Part shown: piece by piece, positions 9,042 through 17,899 of the stretch
How positions within the stretch are numbered: the stretch's first letter is position 1
How the letters are laid out: the number at the start of each line of letters is the position of its first letter
NCBI GenBank assembly: GCA_041655275.1
Contig: JBBAFU010000001.1
Location: 186,001-250,000 of the forward strand
From: JAJYRX01 sp041655275
GTDB taxonomy: Bacteria; Pseudomonadota; Gammaproteobacteria; Burkholderiales; Burkholderiaceae_B
Reading direction: 5' to 3'
Length of the DNA: 64,000 bases
The notes under the pieces: model-generated
Database searches by the model: none
Told to the model about the DNA's origin: nothing
Seen by the model: the letters and a program-made list of their open reading frames with translations, nothing else
Program-made: the position numbers and the translations under genes

Positions 9042-9875
9042 ATGCCCGTCACCCTCGTCCATCGCGCCGTGTTCATCATCTCCGACAGCACGGGCATCAC
9101 CGCAGAAACCTTCAGCCATTCCGTACTTTCGCAATTCGATCAGGTCAAGTTCGAAGCCGTGCGCCTGCCTTTCATCGACACGCCGGAAAAGGCGGCAGCC
9201 GCAGCGGAGCGCATCAATCGCTGTGCCGAGGAAAAGGGCGAACCGCCGCTGGTGTTCAGCACCCTGGTCAATCCCAGGAGCGTGGCGCATGTGCGCAGCG
9301 CCAACGGTATCTTTCTGGACCTGTTCGGTACTTTCGTGGCACCCATAGAAAATGCCCTGGGCATGAAGTCCAGCCATTCCGTGGGGCGCACGCATACCGG
9401 CAGCCACAGCGCCCAGTACAGCCGCCGCATAGAGGCCATCAATTTCACGCTGGCACATGATGACGGGCAGTTCGTCCATGGGCTGGAAGAGGCGGACGTC
9501 ATCCTGATCGGCGTGTCGCGCTGCGGCAAGACGCCCACCAGTCTGTATCTGGCCATGCAATACGCCGTCAAGGCTGCCAATTATCCGCTCATCCCCGAGG
9601 ATTTCGAACGCGGCCGCCTGCCCAACGCCCTGCGACGGTTTCGCGCCAAACTCTTTGGCCTGTCGATTGATCCGGAGCGCCTCAGTGAAGTCCGCCAGGA
9701 GCGGCGCCCCAACAGTCAGTATGCATCGCTGTGGCAATGTCACTACGAAGTGGGCCAGGCTGAACGTCTGATGCGCATGGAAAATATTCCATGGCTGTCG
9801 ACAACGAGCAAATCCATAGAGGAAATCTCCACCAAGGTTCTTGACCAGGTGGGGCTTGACCGGCGCACTTTCTAG
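9042..9875 (+). CDS. ppsR: PEP synthase regulatory protein (kinase/pyrophosphorylase, DUF299)
   Basis: A bifunctional enzyme that inactivates PEP synthase by ADP-dependent phosphorylation of a threonine next to the catalytic histidine and reactivates it by phosphate-dependent removal. The start at ATG 9042 gives 277 residues beginning MPVTLVHRAVFIISDSTG, the usual N-terminus; a longer frame open to 8949 is not expected to be translated. A P-loop-like GVSRCGKT lies at 157-164, and SSHSVGRTHTGSH at about 110-122 is the family core. It is divergent from ppsA and convergent with trmH (four-base overlap). Confidence 0.94.
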   Translation: MPVTLVHRAVFIISDSTGITAETFSHSVLSQFDQVKFEAVRLPFIDTPEKAAAAAERINRCAEEKGEPPLVFSTLVNPRSVAHVRSANGIFLDLFGTFVAPIENALGMKSSHSVGRTHTGSHSAQYSRRIEAINFTLAHDDGQFVHGLEEADVILIGVSRCGKTPTSLYLAMQYAVKAANYPLIPEDFERGRLPNALRRFRAKLFGLSIDPERLSEVRQERRPNSQYASLWQCHYEVGQAERLMRMENIPWLSTTSKSIEEISTKVLDQVGLDRRTF

Positions 9876-10678
9876 GACCGCTGGCGGCGCTGCTCGAACA
9901 GGCATACGCCGGCCGCGACGGCCACATTGAGGGATTCCTGCACCGCATCCTGGGGAATCATGACCTGCTGCGTTGCCCGTGCCAGCAGAGCCGCATCCAC
10001 GCCCTGCCCTTCATTGCCAAACACCCACACACAGGGTGGTACCAGCGACAGATCGTAGAGCGAAGCGGCGTCGGGCGCCAGCGCGGCCGCCAGCAAAGGT
10101 ATATCCAGTGTTTCACAGAACGGCAGCAGATCGACCCCTTCATGCAGGTCCAGCACAAAATGTGCACCCTGGGCCGCCCGCAGCACGCGCGGCGACCATA
10201 CCTGTGCACAACCGGGCGACAGCAGCACCTGACGCAGGCCGGCGGCAGCGATGGTGCGCAGCAGAGTACCCACATTTCCCGGATCCTGTATGCGATCCAG
10301 CCAGACACTGTCACCCTGTATGCGGCCGGGCGGGGACGGCGTCACCAGTGTGGCGACAAACAGTACACCCTGCGCACCGGCAATGGGTGAAAGCGAGGCC
10401 AGAAGCGAAGCCGGCATCGCAACCCGTGCGGATGCCTCCAATCCGTCAAGCAGGGCCATCAGCCAGGGGGGTCGCGCCGCGAGTACATCGGCATCCACCA
10501 CCGCGAGCGCCGGACGTCCGCGATGCCGCTGCCATTCCTGACACAGATGGATACCTTCGAGCATCACGCTCTGCCGCCGGTCAGCAGCGCACGATGCCGC
10601 CGAATCCGGGTCGCGTCCTTTCATGAGGCGCGCCAGGCGCTTGTACAGGGGGTTGCTGCGCGAGCGGATTTCCCTCAC
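9872..10678 (-). CDS. TrmH/SpoU-family RNA 2'-O-methyltransferase
   Basis: A 268-residue SPOUT methyltransferase. Its three family motifs are present in order: motif 1 (LDRIQDPGNVGTLLRT), motif 2 (VFGNEGQGV) and motif 3 (IPQDAVQESLNVAVAAGV), which form the knotted SAM site. An N-terminal L30e-like substrate-binding domain occupies about residues 1-110. Homologues methylate ribose in 23S rRNA or tRNA; the exact target is not evident. It starts at GTG 10678, overlapping the rnhB stop as GTGA, and ends the lipid A gene run. Confidence 0.88.
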   Translation of the reverse strand: MREIRSRSNPLYKRLARLMKGRDPDSAASCAADRRQSVMLEGIHLCQEWQRHRGRPALAVVDADVLAARPPWLMALLDGLEASARVAMPASLLASLSPIAGAQGVLFVATLVTPSPPGRIQGDSVWLDRIQDPGNVGTLLRTIAAAGLRQVLLSPGCAQVWSPRVLRAAQGAHFVLDLHEGVDLLPFCETLDIPLLAAALAPDAASLYDLSLVPPCVWVFGNEGQGVDAALLARATQQVMIPQDAVQESLNVAVAAGVCLFEQRRQRS

Positions 10679-11277
10679 GGCGTGGCCCGCTGTGACAGTG
10701 CGCGCCGCACCGGTCCGAAGCTGCGCCGGTGCTCGGCGCAGGGCCCGTGCAGGGCCAGGCGCTCCAGGTGCAGCGCCGTTGGATAGCCCTTGTGCCGGTC
10801 GAAGCCGTACTCGGGAAAGCGCTCATGCAAATCCAGACACCAGGCATCGCGTACCGTCTTGGCGAGGATGGACGCTGCTGCAATCGCCGGGACCGTGGCA
10901 TCGCCGCGCACGACTGCGCGTGCCGGATACGGCAGTCCCGGCGGTAGCTGACGGCCATCCACCAGCGCCTGCGCCACCGGGTACGAGGCCAGTCCGGCGC
11001 AGGCACGACGCATCGCCAGCAGCGTGGCCTGCAGGATATTGAGCGCATCGATCTCGGCGGCATCGGCGCTGGCCACATGCCACGCCAATGCGTGCCGGCG
11101 GATCTGCCGTGCCAGCGCCTCACGCCGGACGGCGGACACGGTCTTGGAATCCGCCAGGCCGGCGATGGGATGGTCAGGATCCAGAATTACGGCGGCGGCA
11201 AATACCGGGCCGGCCAGCGGGCCGCGCCCCGCCTCGTCGATGCCGGCCAGCAGGCCCGGCAATGGCTCAGTCCGCAT
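10675..11277 (-). CDS. rnhB: Ribonuclease HII
   Basis: Removes RNA from RNA-DNA hybrids and incises at misincorporated ribonucleotides. The 200-residue protein begins near GIDEAGRGP, giving the catalytic D14 and E15; D107 (LVDGRQ) and D126 (RGDATVPAIAAASI) complete the four-acid site. The ATG at 11277 lies inside the last codons of lpxB, an 11-base overlap that matches the usual lpxB-rnhB coupling. An open frame continues upstream within lpxB but is not coding. Confidence 0.95.
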   Translation of the reverse strand: MRTEPLPGLLAGIDEAGRGPLAGPVFAAAVILDPDHPIAGLADSKTVSAVRREALARQIRRHALAWHVASADAAEIDALNILQATLLAMRRACAGLASYPVAQALVDGRQLPPGLPYPARAVVRGDATVPAIAAASILAKTVRDAWCLDLHERFPEYGFDRHKGYPTALHLERLALHGPCAEHRRSFGPVRRALSQRATP

Positions 11278-12436
11278 GCGCGAGGATGACGCGATTGGCC
11301 AGGCCAACGGTATCGCGCTGCAAGTCTGCATGCAGGCGACTGTACTGCGCCGTGACCTCCCTGCGATGCGCCTCATCCGTGAGCGCACGCCAGCTCGCTT
11401 CAGCCAGGCCTTCCGGTGTGGCCTCATCTTGCAGGAGCTCGGGCACGATGAAGGTCTGGGCCAGCACATTGGGCAGACCCACCCAGGGAACCAGAGGGCG
11501 TTCCTGCCCGGAGCGCCAGGCCATGATGCGCCGCATCCACGGAGAAAGCACGTAGGAAATGACCATGGGCCGCTTGAACAGTGCCGCCTCCAGCGTGGCG
11601 GTACCACTGGCCACGAGCGCGGCATCGCTGGCGGCCAGCACCGACCAGGCCGCCGGCCGGGACAACCCGGCGGGCGTGCTCTGCAGGATGATGCGCAGAT
11701 TCTGTACGGGATGGGCGGCCAGGCAGGCTTCGAACTCCATGCGACGTTCGCGATTCACCATGGGAACCAGGCAATGCAGGTCAGGGTCCTGTGCCTGCAG
11801 GCGCTGCACCGCCTGCAGGAAGCGCGGCGCGAGCAGGCGGATCTCGGACGCGCGGCTGCCGGGCATCAGTGCAAGCACACGCGCCTGCGGATCAAGACCC
11901 AGGGCTTCGCGTGCATGGGCCTGATCGGTTTCCATGGGGATGACAGACGCAAGCGGATGACCGACGCAGGTCACGGGAATGCCTTCGTCACGATAGATCT
12001 GCTCTTCGAAAGGAAACAGTACCAGCATGTGCGAGACGGCCTCGCGTATGCGGTGGATGCGCTCATAGCGCCAGGCCCAGATCGAAGGGCCCACGAAGTG
12101 GATGGTGGGCACGCCGGCGCGGCGCAGGTGGACTTCGAGACGCAGGTTGAAATCCGGCGCATCCACGCCCACGAACACCTGGGGCGGATTGCGCAGATAG
12201 CGCCGCTTCACATCATGAAAGCTTCGATACAGCCGGGGAAGCGCCTTGAGCGCATCGACATAGCCGAAGACCGACAGGGCCGCCATGGGATGCCAGGCAT
12301 CGAAACCCTGTGCCTGCATCTGCGGCCCGCCGATTCCGGTGCAACGCAGCGCCGGCTGCTGCGCCCTCAGACCCTGCAGGAGGCGGCTGGCCAGAAGATC
12401 GCCCGAAGGCTCACCGGCGACCATGCCAATGTGCAT
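11267..12436 (-). CDS. lpxB: Lipid-A-disaccharide synthase
   Basis: A peripheral membrane glycosyltransferase joining UDP-2,3-diacylglucosamine and lipid X into the lipid A disaccharide. The 389-residue protein starts MHIGMVAGEPSGD, the conserved N-terminal nucleotide-sugar region, and contains GPSIWAWRYERI and the PGSRASEI segment typical of LpxB. It is one base from lpxA and overlaps rnhB. Length and motifs are normal. Confidence 0.96.
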   Translation of the reverse strand: MHIGMVAGEPSGDLLASRLLQGLRAQQPALRCTGIGGPQMQAQGFDAWHPMAALSVFGYVDALKALPRLYRSFHDVKRRYLRNPPQVFVGVDAPDFNLRLEVHLRRAGVPTIHFVGPSIWAWRYERIHRIREAVSHMLVLFPFEEQIYRDEGIPVTCVGHPLASVIPMETDQAHAREALGLDPQARVLALMPGSRASEIRLLAPRFLQAVQRLQAQDPDLHCLVPMVNRERRMEFEACLAAHPVQNLRIILQSTPAGLSRPAAWSVLAASDAALVASGTATLEAALFKRPMVISYVLSPWMRRIMAWRSGQERPLVPWVGLPNVLAQTFIVPELLQDEATPEGLAEASWRALTDEAHRREVTAQYSRLHADLQRDTVGLANRVILAHAD

Positions 12437-12437
12437 C

Positions 12438-13235
12438 TCACACCCTCACGATGCCACGCCGGCTGCTCTCGAGAAACGTCAGCAGCTGCTGGATGGCATC
12501 CTGTGCCGATGCCCTGTCATCCCGAAGTGCACGAATCTGTTCCATGGCCTCGTCCATGCCCAGCCGGCGTCGATACAGCAGACGATAACATTCCTTGAGC
12601 GCAAGGATCACATCCTGGGAAAAGCCGCGCCGGCTCAGGCCTTCGGCATTGATGCCCACGGGGCGGAAAGGATCGCCCGCGCCGATGAGATACGGCGGCA
12701 CATCCTGGCGGATGGAGCTCGTGCCGCCTATCATGGCGTGCGCGCCGATGCGCACAAACTGATGGACGGCGGAAAGCCCGCCCAGCACCGCCCAGTCACC
12801 GATATGGATATGGCCGGCCAGCTGCACGCCATTGGCAAAGATTGTATGGTTGCCGATCTGGCAGTCATGGGCAATATGCACATAGGCCATGATCCAGTTG
12901 TCATCACCCAGGCGTGTCACACCGACGTCCTGCACCGTACCCGTGTTGATGGTGACGTACTCGCGGATGGTATTGCCATTGCCGATTTCGAGTCCGGTGG
13001 GTTCGCCGCCGTATTTCTTGTCCTGCGGCTGTCCGCCAACGGAACAGAAACGATAGAAGACGTTGCCTTCGCCGATTCTGCTGTGGCCGTCGATGATGCA
13101 GTGTGGCCCCACAACGGTGCCGGCGCCAATGCTCACGTCGGGTCCGACGATGCTGTACGCCCCGATGGTCACGTCATCGGCGATGCGTGCGCCGGGATGG
13201 ACTATGGCCGTAGGGTGGATGCGCTCGGCCGCCAT
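12438..13235 (-). CDS. lpxA: UDP-N-acetylglucosamine O-acyltransferase
   Basis: First step of lipid A synthesis: transfer of a 3-hydroxyacyl chain from acyl carrier protein to UDP-GlcNAc. The 265-residue protein is a left-handed beta-helix built from hexapeptide repeats (IHPTAI, IGAYSI, IGAGTV), followed by an alpha-helical C-terminus. The catalytic histidine is H123 in HIAHDC. The ATG at 13235, two bases after the fabZ stop, is chosen over a longer frame to 13325 that would sit inside fabZ. Confidence 0.96.
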   Translation of the reverse strand: MAAERIHPTAIVHPGARIADDVTIGAYSIVGPDVSIGAGTVVGPHCIIDGHSRIGEGNVFYRFCSVGGQPQDKKYGGEPTGLEIGNGNTIREYVTINTGTVQDVGVTRLGDDNWIMAYVHIAHDCQIGNHTIFANGVQLAGHIHIGDWAVLGGLSAVHQFVRIGAHAMIGGTSSIRQDVPPYLIGAGDPFRPVGINAEGLSRRGFSQDVILALKECYRLLYRRRLGMDEAMEQIRALRDDRASAQDAIQQLLTFLESSRRGIVRV

Positions 13236-13237
13236 TA

Positions 13238-13690
13238 TCACTCTTCCACCGGGCGTATCGCACACATGATGCGTGCCTCGGCCACCACCTGGCCATCCAC
13301 GAGTCCCGTGGCATTGTAGCGGCACATGACGCGGCTGATACGGTCGGCCTCGACCTCCATGCGCAGTTGATCGCCGGGGAATACCGGGCGACGGAAACGC
13401 GCACCATCCACGCCGACAAGATAATAGGCCATCTTCTGGTCGGCCGGATTCACATCGTCCTGGCCTTCGAAGGAAAACAGGGCCGCCGCCTGGGCAAGCG
13501 CTTCGATGATGAGCACTCCCGGCATGACGGGCCGGCTGGGAAAATGACCGACAAAGAACGGCTCGTTATAGGAGACGTTCTTGATGGCAACAATGCGTTT
13601 GCCAGGGACCATTTCCAGAACCCTGTCCACCATGAGCATCGGATAGCGATGCGGCAGACGTTCCATGATCTGTTTGATATCCAGTTCCAT
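13238..13690 (-). CDS. fabZ: 3-hydroxyacyl-ACP dehydratase FabZ
   Basis: A hot-dog-fold dehydratase producing trans-2-enoyl-ACP in fatty acid elongation. The 150-residue protein contains HRYPMLMVDRV and the active-site pair H49 (FFVGHFP) and E63 (GVLIIEAL). It lies between lpxD (26 bases away) and lpxA (2 bases). This placement links supply of acyl chains with lipid A assembly, as in most Gram-negatives. Confidence 0.97.
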   Translation of the reverse strand: MELDIKQIMERLPHRYPMLMVDRVLEMVPGKRIVAIKNVSYNEPFFVGHFPSRPVMPGVLIIEALAQAAALFSFEGQDDVNPADQKMAYYLVGVDGARFRRPVFPGDQLRMEVEADRISRVMCRYNATGLVDGQVVAEARIMCAIRPVEE

Positions 13691-13716
13691 TGAGGTATTG
13701 TCCTGCAGTTGGAAAT

Positions 13717-14838
13717 TCAGAAATTTGAATCGGCCGGAGCGGCGTCATCGCGCTGTTGCGCCTCCAGCTGACGCAGGCGCCGGCGCAGGCCGGCCAGCTG
13801 GGCCAGGACTGCGGCGTTCTTCTGCCAGTCACGGTGACTGGCCAGCGGGAAGACCCCCGTGTAGCGCCCGGGCCGGGCGACGTTTGACGTCACCGCCGTA
13901 CCGCCTGAAATGTGTACGTCGTCACCGAGAGTCAGATGCCCCGACAGCATGGCCGCCCCGCCGATGGTGCAGCGTGCACCGATACGGGTTGAGCCGGCCA
14001 CACCGACGCAGGCGGCCATGGCGGTGTGATCCCCCACCTCGACATTGTGGCCGATCATGATCTGATTATCGAGCTTGACGCCATTACCGATACGCGTGGC
14101 ATCAAGCGCGCCGCGGTCCACTGTCGTATTGGCACCGATTTCCACATCATCACCCACGATGACCCGGCCCAGCTGGGCGATCTTCACCCAGGCACCGGGA
14201 ATGTCGGGTGCCGGCGCAAAGCCGAATCCATCCGCACCGAGCACCGCACCGGAATGCAGAATGGCGCGGTCCCCCACCTGCACGCCGTGATACAGCGTGA
14301 CACGGGCATGAAGCAGGCTGTCGCAACCGATGCTGCAGCCTTCACCGAGGACCACGTGCGCACCCAGCCGCGTGCCCCGGCCGATACGCACCCCCGCCTC
14401 GATGATGCAGAAAGGACCGACACTGACGCCGTCTTCCAGCCGGGCGGAAGGATGGATCACCGCCGTGGGATGCACGCCCGTGGGCAGACCCTGCAGACGA
14501 TGGCTTTCAAACCATTGCGCCAGCATCGCATACATGGCATACGGTGCGTCGCACAGCACTGCAGCAAAGCCCGGGGCCGGATCGTCGGGCAGGGCCTCGA
14601 AGGCTTCGGGTGTCATGACCACAACCGCCGCCTGCGTGGATTGCAGCTGTGCCGCCAGCCGCGGGTTGGCCAGAAAACTGATCTCGGTGTTGCCGGCTCC
14701 GGACAGCGAACCCAGACCACGCACCGCCAGGCCGGCCGCCTGTTCCGGAATGATGCGGTATTTCAGACCCAGCCCGTTGGACTGCTCGAGCAAGGTCTTC
14801 AGGGTCGGCGCCTGATCCGGCGCCAGCAAGACGGGCAT
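13717..14838 (-). CDS. lpxD: UDP-3-O-acylglucosamine N-acyltransferase
   Basis: Adds the second hydroxyacyl chain to glucosamine in lipid A synthesis. The 373-residue protein has an N-terminal uridine-binding domain (about 1-110), a hexapeptide-repeat beta-helix, the histidine-containing IGHNVEVGDH turn, and a C-terminal helix that is Arg/Gln-rich (LRRRLRQLEAQQRDD). It is seven bases from skp and upstream of fabZ in the standard skp-lpxD-fabZ-lpxA order. Confidence 0.95.
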   Translation of the reverse strand: MPVLLAPDQAPTLKTLLEQSNGLGLKYRIIPEQAAGLAVRGLGSLSGAGNTEISFLANPRLAAQLQSTQAAVVVMTPEAFEALPDDPAPGFAAVLCDAPYAMYAMLAQWFESHRLQGLPTGVHPTAVIHPSARLEDGVSVGPFCIIEAGVRIGRGTRLGAHVVLGEGCSIGCDSLLHARVTLYHGVQVGDRAILHSGAVLGADGFGFAPAPDIPGAWVKIAQLGRVIVGDDVEIGANTTVDRGALDATRIGNGVKLDNQIMIGHNVEVGDHTAMAACVGVAGSTRIGARCTIGGAAMLSGHLTLGDDVHISGGTAVTSNVARPGRYTGVFPLASHRDWQKNAAVLAQLAGLRRRLRQLEAQQRDDAAPADSNF

Positions 14839-14845
14839 CGCGGCA

Positions 14846-15421
14846 TCAGCCTCCGAGCGCCTTCATCACCTGGTCGGTGATGTCGACCCGCGGGCTGACG
14901 GTGACTGCATCCTGCAGAATGAGGTCATAGCCTTCCGTTTCGGCGATCTTCTTGATCGCAGCATCGGCCATTTCTATGATCTTGGAAAACTCTTCGTTGC
15001 GCCGGCGGTTGAAATCTTCCTGAAACTCGCGCCGCTTGCGCTGCAGGTCGGAATCCAGATCCGCCAGCTGGCGCTGACGCTTGATGCGCTCGGACTCGGA
15101 GAGCACCGGTGCATCCTTGTCGAACTTCTGTGCCTGGTTGCGCAGATTGTTGGCCAGCGTCTGCAATTCCTGATCACGGCGATTGAACTCGGATTCAATC
15201 TTGGCCTGGGCCGCCTTTGCCGGCTTGGAATCACGCAGGATGCGCTCGGTACTGACAAAGCCTATCTTCGTACCTTGCTGTGCCTGGGCCTGTGCCGGCA
15301 CCGGCACACCCACAAAGGCCATCGCTGCAACGCCCAGACTGGCGGCAAGCAAGACGGCACGGGCAGATTGCCCCATGCCCTGGGCCAATGCGGTAAGACG
15401 GTGCTCGATTGTGAACTTCAT
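14846..15421 (-). CDS. skp: OmpH/Skp-family periplasmic chaperone
   Basis: A 191-residue periplasmic chaperone that holds unfolded outer-membrane proteins on their way to the BAM complex. The signal peptide has a basic start and an alanine-rich core with cleavage predicted after PVPAQAQA (about residue 47). A long charged helical region follows (coiled-coil arms, about 75-155: FNRRDQELQTLANNLRNQ and similar). The signal peptide is unusually long; a shorter start at the internal ATG (MGQSARAV) is possible. Confidence 0.9.
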   Translation of the reverse strand: MKFTIEHRLTALAQGMGQSARAVLLAASLGVAAMAFVGVPVPAQAQAQQGTKIGFVSTERILRDSKPAKAAQAKIESEFNRRDQELQTLANNLRNQAQKFDKDAPVLSESERIKRQRQLADLDSDLQRKRREFQEDFNRRRNEEFSKIIEMADAAIKKIAETEGYDLILQDAVTVSPRVDITDQVMKALGG

Positions 15422-15502
15422 GAAAATTCTACCTTGTGCGGGTATCGGGATAAAAGGAACATTGTGCCATCAAACGCGGAACCGGGAAAACAGCATGCGG
15501 AA

Positions 15503-17845
15503 TCAGAAGCCCGTCCCGATCTGGAACTGGAAGGCCTGCTTGTCGTCGCCCCGCTTGGATCTGAGGGCCCGGCCCCAGGAAATCTCCAGCGGTCCCAGGG
15601 GAGATTCCCAGGACAGGCCGATACCGGCGGAGTACTTCCACCCGCAAGGGTCTTCGACCGAGCTGTTCTTGCCCTGCCAGCAGGTATCGCCGCCCGTGGT
15701 GGTGACCTGGCCCACATCGCCAAAGATGAACCAGCGCAGGGTGCGGTCACGCGAAGCACCCGGGAAAGGCAGATAGAGCTGCACACTGCCGACAATGCGT
15801 CGCGACCCGCCCAGGTAGGTATCCGTCACAGGGTCGCGCGGCCCGAGCGAAGCCCCTTCATAGCCGCGCACCGAGCCTATGCCGCCGGCATAGACATTCT
15901 TGATGACCGGGAACGAGCGGTTGCCGCCATAGGTCTTGCCCCAGTCGGCCAGCGCATTGAAGGCCAGGGTGTAGTTCCGGCCCAGGGGCAGATAATACTG
16001 TTGCTGGGCGCTGAGCATGTAATAGCGCAGATCCATGACGGAGAAATCACCCGACAGGCGCGTGTAACTGCCCGACCGGGGTGCTGTGGCGCTGTCCCGT
16101 GTATCCTTGCTCCAGCCCAGATTGAAGATGGTGGCCGAGGTGTTGCGACCATACTCGTCGATGAAATCACTGTAGGCCTGGGGCGTATCCAGACCCAGAC
16201 GCGTCAGTCGGTTCTGCTCAACGCTCACTCCCATGAAGATGCGGTCATGCTCAGAGATGGGCACGCCGAAATTCAGCCCTGCACCCATGGCGGTGACCTG
16301 GTAGTCTCCCTCAGACGAGCCATGCACATACGGCGTGGTGCGGCGGTAGTACAGCGAGGTGGTCTTGCTGATGCCGTCACGCGTCCAGTACGGGTTGGTA
16401 TGGGCGAGGACCGCCGCACGGTCGGTCTTGCTGGTATTGATCTGCAGCGACAGCGAGTTACCGCTGCCGAAGATGTTGTCCTGACTGATCCCTGCCGACA
16501 TCATGACCTTGTCGGTGGAGCCGTAGCCCACACCCAGGTTGATCATGCCCGTGGGCTTCTCCTTCACGTCGACATTGATGTCGATCTGGTCGGGCGAGCC
16601 CGGCACGGCCGCCGTGCTGATGTTGACGTCATTGAAATAGCCCAGACGATCGACGCGGTCACGCGATTCGCGCACACTGGCCGCCTCGAACCAGGCGGCT
16701 TCCTGCTGGCGCAGCTCACGCCGTATGACAACGTCACGCGTGCGCGTATTGCCCCCGATCTGGATGCGACGGACATAGACGCGTCGACCGGGGTCGACGT
16801 AGAACGTCAGATCGGTCTCGTGCGCCTCGCGATCCATGCGCGGATTGGGATTGACATTGGCAAAGGCATAGCCCAGGTCACCGAGATAATCGGTGATGGC
16901 CTTCACTGTGGCATTGGTCTTTTCGGCCGAGAATGTCTCGCCTTCCTTGATTGTGATGAGTTCCTGGATCTTGTCGTCCAGACCCAGAAGGTCACCCGCC
17001 AGCTGGACGCTGCGGACTTGATAGGGATTGCCTTCATGCAGCGTCAACGTGATGAAGATGTCACGCCGGTCCGGCGATATCGTGACCTGGGGCGGCTCGA
17101 TGCTGAACTCCAGATAGCCGCGGTCAAGATAGAAAGAGCGGATGCGCTCGACATCGCCCTCGAGTTTTTCGCGTGAATATTTGTTCGTACCCGTATACCA
17201 GGTCATCATCCCCGACGTTGTCAGCTCCAGCTCATCGCGCAGACGGCCCTGGCTGAAGGTCTTGTTGCCCACGAAGCGGATGTCGGCAATCCTGGCCTGC
17301 CCGCCTTCATAGATATCGAAACTGACGCCCACGCGATTGCGCGGCAGGGGAGTGATGATGGGATTGATCTCGACCCCGTACTTGCCCTTGGACAGGTATT
17401 GCTGCTGCAATTCAAACTGCGCCCGCTCGAGCAGCGCGCGATCGAACACCCTGCCCTGCCCGAACCCGACCTGGGCCAGCGCCTGGGTGATGGTCTTGGT
17501 ATTGAATTCCCGCATGCCGTTGAAGGTGACGGATGCAATGGTGGGCCGCTCATTGACCACAACCACCAGAATGTCATGATCAGTATTGATACGTACATCG
17601 CTGAAGAAGCCCGTCGCATACAGGCGCTGGATGGCTTCCGCCGCCTGCGCCTCAGTGAACTCTTCGCCAACCTTGACCGGCAGATAACTGAACACGGCAC
17701 CTGCATCCACCCGACGCAGACCTTCCACCTGGATGTCACGCACGACGAACGGCGAGAACGCCTGAGAAAGTCCGGGCAGCAGAGCGAGGAACAGTAGCAG
17801 GGGCGCCAATTGCCGGATCAGGGAGAAGCAACGGGAAAACGGCAT
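15503..17845 (-). CDS. bamA: Outer membrane protein assembly factor BamA
   Basis: The central beta-barrel of the BAM complex, which inserts proteins into the outer membrane. The 780-residue protein has a signal peptide ending SQA (about residue 29), five POTRA repeats (to about residue 430), and a C-terminal barrel with the conserved VRGYEG lid-lock motif and a terminal phenylalanine (FQIGTGF), the usual outer-membrane signature. It lies downstream of rseP and 81 bases upstream of skp, as in other betaproteobacteria. Confidence 0.97.
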   Translation of the reverse strand: MPFSRCFSLIRQLAPLLLFLALLPGLSQAFSPFVVRDIQVEGLRRVDAGAVFSYLPVKVGEEFTEAQAAEAIQRLYATGFFSDVRINTDHDILVVVVNERPTIASVTFNGMREFNTKTITQALAQVGFGQGRVFDRALLERAQFELQQQYLSKGKYGVEINPIITPLPRNRVGVSFDIYEGGQARIADIRFVGNKTFSQGRLRDELELTTSGMMTWYTGTNKYSREKLEGDVERIRSFYLDRGYLEFSIEPPQVTISPDRRDIFITLTLHEGNPYQVRSVQLAGDLLGLDDKIQELITIKEGETFSAEKTNATVKAITDYLGDLGYAFANVNPNPRMDREAHETDLTFYVDPGRRVYVRRIQIGGNTRTRDVVIRRELRQQEAAWFEAASVRESRDRVDRLGYFNDVNISTAAVPGSPDQIDINVDVKEKPTGMINLGVGYGSTDKVMMSAGISQDNIFGSGNSLSLQINTSKTDRAAVLAHTNPYWTRDGISKTTSLYYRRTTPYVHGSSEGDYQVTAMGAGLNFGVPISEHDRIFMGVSVEQNRLTRLGLDTPQAYSDFIDEYGRNTSATIFNLGWSKDTRDSATAPRSGSYTRLSGDFSVMDLRYYMLSAQQQYYLPLGRNYTLAFNALADWGKTYGGNRSFPVIKNVYAGGIGSVRGYEGASLGPRDPVTDTYLGGSRRIVGSVQLYLPFPGASRDRTLRWFIFGDVGQVTTTGGDTCWQGKNSSVEDPCGWKYSAGIGLSWESPLGPLEISWGRALRSKRGDDKQAFQFQIGTGF

Positions 17846-17899
17846 CCTGGAAGTTCCTCTGAGGGTGGGATTGGTACAGGATTGTACGGTAGATTCGCG

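Noticed and set aside
11024..12598. 524-codon open frame on the plus strand
   Set aside because: It lies antisense to lpxB and rnhB, whose products are clear. The translation is rich in Gln, Arg and His with no recognisable domain, as expected from the GC-rich opposite strand.
15275..17176. 633-codon open frame on the plus strand
   Set aside because: Antisense to bamA and skp, both intact and recognised. No start signal or domain supports it.
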